Source of the DNA: Planctomycetes bacterium MalM25
GTDB taxonomy: Bacteria > Planctomycetota > Planctomycetia > Pirellulales > Lacipirellulaceae
Assembly: GCA_007745835.1 (NCBI GenBank)
Contig: CP036424.1
Span: forward strand, 1,697,001-1,761,000
Reading direction: 5' to 3'
DNA: 64,000 bases
Of this stretch, positions 53,749 to 63,314 are shown piece after piece. Numbering within the stretch: position 1 is the stretch's first letter; each line of letters begins with the position of its first letter. A model generated the notes under the pieces. It saw nothing but the letters and a program-made list of their open reading frames with translations, made no database searches and was not told where the DNA came from. A program made the translations under genes and the position numbers.

Positions 53749-55102
53749 CGCCCAACAGGAGCAAACCCAAAGCGCTCGGCTCCGGGACGACCGTCGCCGC
53801 GATGAAGGGGTTCTCGAACAGGTACTCAGCGATCTCGTTGCCGGTCACCTGGGCGACCGTGTCGTCGAAGTTCCAGTGGATGCCAAGGTAGACGCGGCTG
53901 CGGCCGTTCTCGGCCATCGCCTCGCTGAACGAGTCGAAGGAGCGCGTGGCGACGGCGCCTTCGAGTTCCTCGGAGGTCAGCTCGAAGGTGATGTCGTCGG
54001 TCCCGTAGAACTCTTCCAGCACACCGAACAGCGCCCCGCCGAAGGTGGCGTGGCCCGACAGGTAGGTCGGGAAGGGGGGGGTGAAGTCCGTGCCTTCGCC
54101 GCCGGGGGCGCCGAGCGGCGTCCAGTCCTCGTCAGCGATCGTGTCCGGGTTGCCGTCGGTGTCCGCCTCGCGGATGCCGGTCACCGGGCGCCAGAAGTCG
54201 TACTCGAACTTCGAGTTCCATGCCGTGATGCCCGCGTCCGCCACGGCGACGGTCGCCTTCGCGAACAGCTCGGCGTTCTCTTTGACCGTGTTGCCCTCTT
54301 GGACCGCCACGTTCTGCAGCGCTTGGTTGAACAGCCGGTGCGGCGTCCCCATGCCGAGGCGGTCGTACGCCCAGAAGTAGCCGATGTCGGTCTGCTCCTG
54401 GGTGCGCGTTGCGCTATCCACCGAGCCGAGCGCTTTCACCTCGTTGAAGGCGTCGGTGTACTGTTGGCTGGTCATGTCCGGCATGGGGGCGGGCATGAAC
54501 TGGGTGTTCGACTTAACGGCGAACGTGTCGACGTTCCCCCAGTCGGGACCCCACGCCTCTTGGTCCGGGTTGAGGGGGTCGACCTGCCAGTGGCCCGGCT
54601 CGTTGGTCGGCATGTACTGCGACATGGTGTCGTAGCCATCGCCGGCGCGGCGGTCGAGGATCGACTGGCCGATCGAGGCGCCGAGCGTCACGCCGTCGGC
54701 CTTCGCCTGGCCGTCGGGGATCAACGCCAGCTGGCTCGTCAGGGCGGCGTCGAGGGCCGCCTGCTGATCGGTGTAAAGGTTGCTCAGGACGGTGTGGGCG
54801 GCTTGGGAAGCGGCCGCTTTGTTCGAGTAGCCGTAGCCGGGCGAGGTGTGCCCGCCGCCGTAGTCGTAGAACATCGTGGCGCCGGGCGCGGTCATCGCGA
54901 AGGCGTCGTAGATCGCGAGGTTCATCATCGCCATCGACCGCGACGCCATGCCCGGGTTCTGTAGCGACGTGTTGTCGCGCAGCACGTCCGAGGCGACGCG
55001 ATTCCATTCCAGGACGACGTCCGCCGTCGCAGCGCCCGGCAACAGGGCGGCGAGCGAGGCGGCGAGGATCAGCAGCGTTTTTATCGGTGAGGTGGCGTAC
55101 AT
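53717..55102 (-). CDS. Vanadium-dependent haloperoxidase/PAP2-like protein with PEP-CTERM
   Basis: A 461-aa exported protein. After the signal peptide, the helical core carries the vanadate/phosphate-binding residues in three blocks: KFEYDFWRPVTGIR, PTYLSGHATFGGALF and GRSRVYLGIHWNFDDTVAQ. It ends with VVPEPSALGLLLLGVTAGLAGRR, a PEP-CTERM anchor. Haloperoxidases oxidise halides with hydrogen peroxide; relatives act as acid phosphatases, and the choice cannot be made by eye. The gene is converging on, and overlapping, the EEP gene by 32 nt, which is unusual for unrelated genes. Confidence 0.88.
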   Translation of the reverse strand: MYATSPIKTLLILAASLAALLPGAATADVVLEWNRVASDVLRDNTSLQNPGMASRSMAMMNLAIYDAFAMTAPGATMFYDYGGGHTSPGYGYSNKAAASQAAHTVLSNLYTDQQAALDAALTSQLALIPDGQAKADGVTLGASIGQSILDRRAGDGYDTMSQYMPTNEPGHWQVDPLNPDQEAWGPDWGNVDTFAVKSNTQFMPAPMPDMTSQQYTDAFNEVKALGSVDSATRTQEQTDIGYFWAYDRLGMGTPHRLFNQALQNVAVQEGNTVKENAELFAKATVAVADAGITAWNSKFEYDFWRPVTGIREADTDGNPDTIADEDWTPLGAPGGEGTDFTPPFPTYLSGHATFGGALFGVLEEFYGTDDITFELTSEELEGAVATRSFDSFSEAMAENGRSRVYLGIHWNFDDTVAQVTGNEIAEYLFENPFIAATVVPEPSALGLLLLGVTAGLAGRRV

Positions 55103-55228
55103 AGGTGCGGTGGGGGCGTGAAGGGGCCCCGATTCGAAACCTAGGTGCAGACCCGGAGCAGAGGGCTCGGGGCCGATGAGGACGGGGCGATTGGCGGTAA
55201 TCGGTGGCGTCCCTCGGACGCCGGGCGA

Positions 55229-56098
55229 TTAGCTTCTCACGTGGCAGTGCTTGAGCAGTTGATCGGCGTCGCAGACGTAGCCGATCAGGAAGGGACCGAA
55301 CTCCGCGTACCGGGCGGACGCCTCGTCAAACCGCATCTGGTAGACGATGTCTTTTAGATAGGCTGGGTTCGCTCCCCATAGCGTAACCCCCCACTCCCAA
55401 TCGTCCAAACCCAGGCCGACGGTAATCAGCTGGCTCACCTTGCCGGCGAACGCCATCCCACTGCGGGCGTGCTCGCCCATCATCCGGGAGCGTTCTTCCT
55501 TGGAGAGGCTAAACCAGTTTTCGCCAACCTTCCGTTTTTTATTCATCGGGTAGAAGCAGACCGACGGATAGGGCGGCAATTCGGGCGTAAGTCGTTGCCG
55601 GTTCATGCCTTCCAGCCGATCGGCGTACGCCTTCACCTTGGCCTCGTAGGCCGGAGAACCCGCCTCCTCCCCCTCGCGGACTAGACGCTTGCCGTAGTCC
55701 TCTGGCGAGGGGACGTACTCGCTGATCTCGGTCACCGAGACGAACGAGTAACCGGTCGTGAGGACGACGCCGGCTGCACCGGACATCAGGCGTTGATGGA
55801 CCGCATCGATTGTGAGCGGGTTCGGGTCGAGCATCATGACCCCGAAGTCCGCCTTGTGCCCGCTGGTGATCGACAGCTGGAGGCGCATCGGCGCGCCCTC
55901 GGCCGCCGGATCGAGCGCCGCGGCGAAGGTCTCTGCCACCTGATCGCGATGCGACGGAGCCATCGCGTTCAGCTTCTCGCGGTCCCACGAATAGTAGAGG
56001 TGGCTGCAGTGCCACCCGCCGTCGTACGGGGCGAGCGGATCGCCATCGGTGGCGGGCTCGGGCTGCGTGGCGGCGGGGCGGGCGGGAGCTTGGGACAT
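55229..56098 (-). CDS. chdC: Coproheme decarboxylase (ChdC/HemQ, chlorite-dismutase family)
   Basis: A 289-aa protein with a disordered 25-residue N terminus. The catalytic Tyr lies in VCFYPMNKKR, and the heme-ligand His is expected in RSRMMGEHARSGMAFAGKV. ITVGLGLDDWEWGVTLW and YQMRFDEASARYAEFGPFLIGY are signature blocks of HemQ rather than true chlorite dismutase. It performs the last step of the coproporphyrin-dependent heme pathway. The gene stands alone. Confidence 0.93.
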   Translation of the reverse strand: MSQAPARPAATQPEPATDGDPLAPYDGGWHCSHLYYSWDREKLNAMAPSHRDQVAETFAAALDPAAEGAPMRLQLSITSGHKADFGVMMLDPNPLTIDAVHQRLMSGAAGVVLTTGYSFVSVTEISEYVPSPEDYGKRLVREGEEAGSPAYEAKVKAYADRLEGMNRQRLTPELPPYPSVCFYPMNKKRKVGENWFSLSKEERSRMMGEHARSGMAFAGKVSQLITVGLGLDDWEWGVTLWGANPAYLKDIVYQMRFDEASARYAEFGPFLIGYVCDADQLLKHCHVRS

Positions 56099-56213
56099 GC
56101 TAAGACGCGGCTGGCGTTGAAGGCGTGTTGGGGGCCTCAGCCTAGCAAAAATCGCGTGTTGCTGGCATCCCGACGCGTATACTAGGGTTATTCCGACTCT
56201 AAGGGCTTACCGC

Positions 56214-56867
56214 ATGACCGCCATACCCACACCTCCGCAGGGCGAAGCCGCTCAAGGTGACTACGCTTGGGCGATCGCGACACGTTTTCCTTTGCAGGGG
56301 GCGTGGAGTGAGAATGATTACTTCGCGCTGCTCGACCAATCGGGATCGAAAGGGTTCGAGCTCGTCCAAGGCAAGATCGAGGTGCTGCCGGTGCCAACGC
56401 GACTTCACCAGCTGCTGAGCAAGTACCTGTTCCTCGCGCTCGACCACTTCGTCGAGATGTCAGGCCTTGGAGAAGTCCATTTCTCGGGCCTTCGATTGCG
56501 TATTCGCACGGGACAGATCCGCGAACCCGACGTGTTATTCCTCTCAAATGAAAGGATGCACCTCGCCAAGAATAAAGCCTTCGATGGTGCTGACCTCTGC
56601 ATGGAAGTGGTCAGTGGGAGCGAAGAAGACCGGCGACGGGACTACATCGATAAGAGGAAAGACTACGCTTCGCGTGGCGTGGCAGAGTACTGGATTGTCG
56701 ATCCGACCGAGCGGCAGGTGCTTGTCTATCGCCTTAACGGCGAGGAGTACGTCGAGGCTAGTCGTTGCTCGCAAGGCGACGTCGCGACATCGGTACTCCT
56801 GTCAGGATTCACCGTGAGCGTTGATGGGTTGTTCGCCGTGATCGATCAAATCACTCAGGACGACTAA
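56214..56867 (+). CDS. Uma2-family (DUF820) restriction-endonuclease-fold protein
   Basis: A 217-aa protein with the PD-(D/E)xK fold typical of Uma2: FELVQGKIEVLPVPTRLHQ, REPDVLFLSNERM, CMEVVSGSEEDRRRDYIDKRKDYASRGVAEYWIVDPTERQV is spread over about residues 105-165. Role unknown; such genes are abundant in planctomycetes and cyanobacteria. TATACT at 56178-56183 may be its -10. The 3' end overlaps the convergent small gene by 17 nt. GC content is slightly lower than its neighbours, hinting at acquisition. Confidence 0.88.
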   Translation: MTAIPTPPQGEAAQGDYAWAIATRFPLQGAWSENDYFALLDQSGSKGFELVQGKIEVLPVPTRLHQLLSKYLFLALDHFVEMSGLGEVHFSGLRLRIRTGQIREPDVLFLSNERMHLAKNKAFDGADLCMEVVSGSEEDRRRDYIDKRKDYASRGVAEYWIVDPTERQVLVYRLNGEEYVEASRCSQGDVATSVLLSGFTVSVDGLFAVIDQITQDD

Positions 56868-57327
56868 CAGCGACGAAATCCCCGACCAAACGCCCTAGCA
56901 CCTCGCGGGTCACGGTCGCGTCGATCGGCTCGCGCAGCACGCCGCGCGGCTTGCGGTAGCGGCGCAGCGAGAGGCTGCCGCCCGTTTTGACCAGCAGCTC
57001 GTAGTACGCGCTGCTCTCGTTGTCTTGCTGCGGCGTGGTGCTGCGCAGCTGCACGACCGCCAAGTCGCGGTCGATCTCGATCGGCGTGAGCGGCTCCAGC
57101 AGGTAGGTCACCCGCTCGGTGAGCCGCTCGGCGACGGCGCGGACGCGCTCCACCGGCGCACCGGCTAGCCGATCGGTCTCCAGCCGCAGCTCGGTGAACG
57201 CGATCGCCAGCGGCCCGGCGGACGACAAGCCGAGTGTCAGCCGGTCGCCGCCGTCCGACGCGACGACGCTCGCCCCGCCCGGGGCGGCATCCAGCTCGGT
57301 CATCAGGTTGTCGGTCAGTTGGCTCAC
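56851..57327 (-). CDS. Hypothetical protein coupled to SpoVR
   Basis: A 158-aa cytoplasmic protein with no recognised family. It is predicted as mixed alpha/beta; notable segments are RVTYLLEPLTPIEIDRDLAVVQLRS and AYYELLVKTGGSLSLRRYRK. Its ATG overlaps the stop of spoVR as ATGA, so translation is coupled and it probably acts with the PrkA-YeaH-SpoVR module. The overlap at its 3' end with the Uma2 gene is 17 nt. Confidence 0.8.
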   Translation of the reverse strand: MSQLTDNLMTELDAAPGGASVVASDGGDRLTLGLSSAGPLAIAFTELRLETDRLAGAPVERVRAVAERLTERVTYLLEPLTPIEIDRDLAVVQLRSTTPQQDNESSAYYELLVKTGGSLSLRRYRKPRGVLREPIDATVTREVLGRLVGDFVAVSRPE

Positions 57328-58874
57328 GGCGTCGACTCCTCACCGAACAGGTCGGCCAGCGGATCGTCGGAGGAGGCCTCGCTCCGCTTCACCGTCAGCT
57401 CCTCGCCATCGAAGGAGAGCAACGCCTCGGCGTCGTCGAGCACGGTCTGGAGGTGCACGGGACGCTTCCACAGCCGGTGCAGGTTGCGGAGCGTGTCTTG
57501 GGCCTCGGCCACGTCGAGCTCGACGCCCGCGTACTCGTGCTCCAGCAGCAACTCGCCGCGGTTCTGGTGGTTCCCGTCGACGACCGCGATCATCGGACGC
57601 CCCGCGTTGGTGAGGCTCGTGAGCAACTGCTGCTTCACCTTCGGGAACGCGTGGCTCTCGATCTCGTACTGCTCCGCCGACTCGTTGTAGCCGAAGCGGA
57701 AGAGCTTCTGCTCGCGCACGAAGTCGAGCGTCAAGAACGTGTCGATGAATGTCAGGTCGTTGTGAGTGCGGCGGACCTCGAAGATCTTGTCGCGGCCCGA
57801 GCCCTCGCCCGTGTCCCACTCGGCACGCTCGCGGGCGTCGTCGCACTCGTCGTACGCCTTGCCGTAGGCGCCCCGGTTCCAGCGGTCCTCGATGTCGCGG
57901 AACAGTTCGATGCCGACCTTGTACGGGTTCAGCCGGTCGGGCGAGCTCGCCATCGTGCCCGAGTGGTGGTCGCAGTAGCAGATGAAGTCCGAAGCGGTCA
58001 GGCCGTGGCGGGTCATGATCGTGCTGTGCCAGTAGCTGGCCCAGCCCTCGTTCATGATCTTCGTTTGCCCCTGCGGGGCGAAGTAGTACGCCTCGTCGCG
58101 GAGGATCGCCAGGATGTCGTGCTGCCACGGCGTCAGCGGCGCTTGCTCAAGCAGGAAGAGCAGCACGTCGCGCTCGGGCCGCTCCGGCACGCGGCGGGGC
58201 GTGTCATTCGGCGCTGACGTCTCGTCCGCTTCTTGCGCTGGGTTAATGAACGAGTCCATGTAGCCCTTCGCGGCGAACTTCTGCGACGGCTTCTTGCGCT
58301 CGGGCTGCTGGTCGGGGTCGAAGTCGTACCGGCAGCAGTCCTCGCGCCGTTTGATGTGGGGCGAGTGGATGTCGATCAGGTCGTCGAGCGATAGGCAGGC
58401 ATCGATGAACTCCTCGACCGCCTCAACGCCGACCTCGTCCATGTGCCGGCGGACGCGGTTGCCGTGGTTGGCCATCTCGTCCATCATCTTGCGGCTGGTC
58501 TTCGCGAACCACGCGTTGTTCTTGAAGAAGTCGCAGTGACCGTACACGTGGGCCATCACCAGCCGCTGATCGACTGGCATGTTGCTCCGCATCAGGTACG
58601 CGTAGCAGGGGTCGTTGTTGATGACCAGCTCGTAGATCTTGCCCAGGCCGTAGTCGTACTGCTTGCTGAGCCGGTCGTACTCCATCCCGAACCGCCAGTG
58701 CGGGTAGCGGGTGGGGAAGCCCCCCTTGGCGGCGATCTCGTTGAGCCGGTCGGCGTCGACCAGCTCGAAAACCGTGGGGAAGCAGTCGAGCCCGTACGAG
58801 CGCGCAATCGGCTCGATCTCCGCCTGCATGGCGGCGAGGTCGGGCGGCAGCGGGGCGAGTTCGTGGAGGGGCAT
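57324..58874 (-). CDS. SpoVR family protein
   Basis: A 516-aa SpoVR homologue (COG2719). It opens with the conserved IARSYGLDCFPTVFELVD and has TRYPHWRFGMEYDRLSKQYDYG, MAHVYGHCDFFKNNAWF, LRDEAYYFAPQGQTKIMNEGWASYWHS and EIESHAFPKVKQQLLTSLTN. The biochemical role is unknown; in Bacillus it affects the spore cortex, and in many Gram-negatives it is encoded with the PrkA kinase and the YeaH protein, as here. The start at 58874 (MPLHELAPLPPDL) fits the family. Confidence 0.94.
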   Translation of the reverse strand: MPLHELAPLPPDLAAMQAEIEPIARSYGLDCFPTVFELVDADRLNEIAAKGGFPTRYPHWRFGMEYDRLSKQYDYGLGKIYELVINNDPCYAYLMRSNMPVDQRLVMAHVYGHCDFFKNNAWFAKTSRKMMDEMANHGNRVRRHMDEVGVEAVEEFIDACLSLDDLIDIHSPHIKRREDCCRYDFDPDQQPERKKPSQKFAAKGYMDSFINPAQEADETSAPNDTPRRVPERPERDVLLFLLEQAPLTPWQHDILAILRDEAYYFAPQGQTKIMNEGWASYWHSTIMTRHGLTASDFICYCDHHSGTMASSPDRLNPYKVGIELFRDIEDRWNRGAYGKAYDECDDARERAEWDTGEGSGRDKIFEVRRTHNDLTFIDTFLTLDFVREQKLFRFGYNESAEQYEIESHAFPKVKQQLLTSLTNAGRPMIAVVDGNHQNRGELLLEHEYAGVELDVAEAQDTLRNLHRLWKRPVHLQTVLDDAEALLSFDGEELTVKRSEASSDDPLADLFGEESTP

Positions 58875-58891
58875 TGTTTGGTGGGTTATTG

Positions 58892-58920
58892 AACCGCCAA
58901 GGACGCCAAGAGCGCCAAGG
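58892..58920 (+). repeat. CGCCAAG-type dispersed repeat, copy 2
   Basis: A 29-nt repeat beginning GAACCGCCAAGGACGCCAAG. An identical copy in reverse orientation is at 59379-59407; together they bracket the small membrane-protein gene. Confidence 0.85.
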
Positions 58921-58979
58921 ATTGCCAGGACAGTGGTTTCACTACGGAGTCACGGAGTCGTGGGACATCGTGATCGAAC

Positions 58980-59288
58980 TCATAGATACTCAATTTGTGG
59001 AGTGGCTAAAAACGCGTAAGGCAGTAGGAAGGCGATCGCAAAGAACCAAACGAGCACGCCGAACCGGACGATTGCGAAATCAACAGCGCTCGGGCGCCTC
59101 GATCGGCGGATTAGGATGATTGCCGAGGTAAGGCACTGACAGAGCATGGCGGCGAGAAAGACCCTGGCGGTCCATCCACCGTCGAGGACCAACAATGCGA
59201 CGACCAACAAGATTGCCTGCAAAGAGAACGACGAGACAAACGCTCTTTGCAACGCGGGATCGCAGCGGTTCCAGTCAGCAGTTTGCAT
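58980..59288 (-). CDS. Small four-helix membrane protein
   Basis: A 102-aa protein with hydrophobic segments at about residues 17-37 (SFSLQAILLVVALLVLDGGW), 38-55 (ARVFLAAMLCQCLTSAIILI) and 68-98 (FAIVRFGVLVWFFAIAFLLP). ATG at 59288 gives the natural N terminus MQTADWNRCDPALQ; the longer open frame upstream runs through dispersed repeats. No family is known to me. It lies within the prkA-yeaH-spoVR group but between inverted repeats, so it may be a later insertion. Confidence 0.7.
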   Translation of the reverse strand: MQTADWNRCDPALQRAFVSSFSLQAILLVVALLVLDGGWTARVFLAAMLCQCLTSAIILIRRSRRPSAVDFAIVRFGVLVWFFAIAFLLPYAFLATPQIEYL

Positions 59289-59378
59289 GGTATGTGGATC
59301 CTTCATTCCTTCGTGGTTCCCTTCACATCCCTCCGTGTCCTCTGTGCTCTCTGTGGTGAAGCCTACGTCCTGGCGATG

Positions 59379-59407
59379 CTTGGCGCTCTTGGCGTCCTTG
59401 GCGGTTC
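59379..59407 (-). repeat. CGCCAAG-type dispersed repeat, copy 3 (inverted)
   Basis: Exact reverse complement of 58892-58920. It is preceded (59333-59363) by a CCGTGTCCTCTGTGCTCTCT-type sequence also common as an intergenic repeat in environmental bacteria. Confidence 0.85.
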
Positions 59408-59419
59408 CCTCAGTAGCGC

Positions 59420-60529
59420 TCATCGCCCCGCCCCCAGGAACGTCTTGATCGCCGCGTAGATCGCCTCGCGGTCTTCGATCTCCGCCAGCACCAGGTTCTC
59501 GTGGTCCGCGGCGAAGCGGCCGGCGATCTGGCCGAGCAGCTCTCCGCTGCCGTACGGGCTCTCGACCTGACCGTACGCGAACTGATTCACGTGCGGCAGG
59601 ATCTTCTCGCCCAGCAGATCGAACGCCTGGTCGTTGTCCTCGCCCCAGTTGTCGCCGTCGGAGAACTGGAAGACGTACAGGTTCCACTCGGCGGGGGGGA
59701 GGTCGCCCGCGATCAGGTCGGCGCACACACGGTAGCCGCTGCTCACCCGCGTGCCGCCACTCTCGCGGGTGTGGTAGAAGCTGTGCTCGTCGACCTGCTT
59801 GCCGACCGCGTCGTGGATGATGTAGCGGCGTTCGAGGCCGGTGTACTGCGACTTGAGCCACGCGTCGATCCAGAACGCCGCGTTGCGGACGACGCGCTTC
59901 TGCTCGTCGGTCATGCTGCCCGAAACGTCCATCACGTAGATCACCGCCGCGTTCACGAGCGGTTCGTCGACGGTGGTCCACGAGCGGTACCGCTTGTCCC
60001 CCTTCACGGGGATGATCGCGGGGCGGTTCGGGTTGTACCCGCCGGTGGAGATCTCGCGTTGCAGCGCCTTGAGGTAGGTCCGCTTGTTGTGCCGCAACGA
60101 TTCGGGCCCGGTCGAGCGGACCGAGTTGTATTTCGACTTGGCCGCCTCGATGGTCGACTTGCCACGCGGCTCGATGTTGGGCAGCTCGAGCTCTTCGCCC
60201 AAGAGTTGAGCCAGCTCCTCGAGCGTGACGTCGACTTCCGTGTAGTGCTCCGCGCCCGCCTCGCCCCCGGCGCCGCCCGCGCCGGATTGCCCCTGGCCCT
60301 TGCCGACGGCGTCCCCCTCCTCGCCCTCGCCCTGCCCGACGCCCCCGTTGCCGTTGTCGCCGAACCGGAACCGGGGCGTGCCGAGCGAGGGCACCGGGAT
60401 CGAGACGATCTCCTTCCCCTTCCGCCCCAGCATCTCGCCGTGCGAGACGTACTTCTTCAAGTTCTCGCGCACCTTCCCCTTCACGATCTGCTGAAAGCGC
60501 CGGACGTCTCTTTCAATCGGAAGCGACAT
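59420..60529 (-). CDS. YeaH/YhbH family protein (DUF444, von Willebrand A-like)
   Basis: A 369-aa protein. The N-terminal part contains RDVRRFQQIVKGKVRENLKKY and a Gly/Glu-rich low-complexity linker (about 60-100). The C-terminal half is a VWA-like domain with the MIDAS motif DVSGSMTDEQK, then FWIDAWLKSQYTGLERRYIIHDA. YeaH is a partner and probable substrate of the PrkA kinase. It is transcribed after prkA, separated by the repeat element 60546-60757. Confidence 0.94.
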   Translation of the reverse strand: MSLPIERDVRRFQQIVKGKVRENLKKYVSHGEMLGRKGKEIVSIPVPSLGTPRFRFGDNGNGGVGQGEGEEGDAVGKGQGQSGAGGAGGEAGAEHYTEVDVTLEELAQLLGEELELPNIEPRGKSTIEAAKSKYNSVRSTGPESLRHNKRTYLKALQREISTGGYNPNRPAIIPVKGDKRYRSWTTVDEPLVNAAVIYVMDVSGSMTDEQKRVVRNAAFWIDAWLKSQYTGLERRYIIHDAVGKQVDEHSFYHTRESGGTRVSSGYRVCADLIAGDLPPAEWNLYVFQFSDGDNWGEDNDQAFDLLGEKILPHVNQFAYGQVESPYGSGELLGQIAGRFAADHENLVLAEIEDREAIYAAIKTFLGAGR

Positions 60530-60545
60530 GGCTGGCGAGCGTTAG

Positions 60546-60757
60546 GAAGGGAGATGGGGGGATGATTGGGGGATAGGGTGATGGTCAACTGGCGGGGCGA
60601 AGTCTTGCGGCTTGTGTTGCAGTGGATCGATTTAGAAAGAGGGGAGAGGGTGAGCGACAGCTAGAAAACTCTTTGTCTTGGAAGCTGTTTCAGCCGTTTG
60701 GCGTTAGTTCACCGAGTTGCCATCACCTTATCCCCAATCATCCCCTCATCTGCCTTC
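60546..60757. repeat. 212-bp element bounded by G-rich terminal inverted repeats (copy 2)
   Basis: Arms 60546-60569 and 60734-60757 (24 nt, two mismatches) share GAAGGGAGATGGGGGGAT with the element at 50108-50356. The interior is unlike that of copy 1 and contains no ORF. Confidence 0.7.
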
Positions 60758-60767
60758 CTAAGATCTC

Positions 60768-62837
<2,070 letters not shown>

Positions 62838-63179
62838 CGGCTCCTGCGTTGCGGCGGATAGAACGCGCGTCGCGATGCCCTTGGTGCATGCCGGCAACCG
62901 CGAGCCCAACACAAGAAAGAAGCCAACTGCGAGGCGACTTAAGACGCGTCGCCACGGCAGCCCCGGAGAGAGGGGGCTGCGCCGTTACCCTCGGTCACGA
63001 GGGGCTCACCATTGCGGGGTTGGCAAAGAGCGGTGGCGGCGGATGGCGGGGTGAAAGGAGGGCGTGTCGCGGGGCGACCCGCTGCGACGCTCGGCCACAG
63101 CGAGAAGGCGACCCGTGCCTCTTCTCTTCCTAGTATCCCTACGATGGCGTAAAGCCAGCAAGAGAAATGTAGCTCACGG
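62838..63179. other. Non-coding region upstream of prkA
   Basis: About 340 bp with no convincing gene on either strand. It includes a GC-rich imperfect hairpin around 62960-62985 (GCAGCCCC/GGGGGCTGC) and should contain the prkA promoter; I cannot pick a clear -10/-35 pair. Confidence 0.5.
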
Positions 63180-63198
63180 AAAACCGCCAAACGGGCGG
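63180..63198 (-). terminator. Rho-independent terminator
   Basis: On the minus strand CCGCC-CGTTT-GGCGG is followed by TTTT (complement of 63180-63183). It is 117 nt beyond the stop of the edge gene and would end its transcript; a second GC-rich palindrome (63213-63232) lies between. Confidence 0.6.
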
Positions 63199-63314
63199 AT
63201 CCGTAGCGAGGCGGAAGCCCCTTGGGGCCTTCTACTTACGTTCAATCCGGCCAAGCGGCGCAGGCCGCCGGCGGGCCCCCCGCGGAGGACCGAAAGGCCT
63301 AAAAATCGGCCCGA

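Noticed and set aside
63140-63235. Possible riboswitch (GGCGTAAAGCC and GTAGCG recall part of the c-di-GMP-I aptamer)
   Set aside because: The first conserved arm is absent and no plus-strand gene follows; the hairpins fit better as a terminator region for the minus-strand edge gene.
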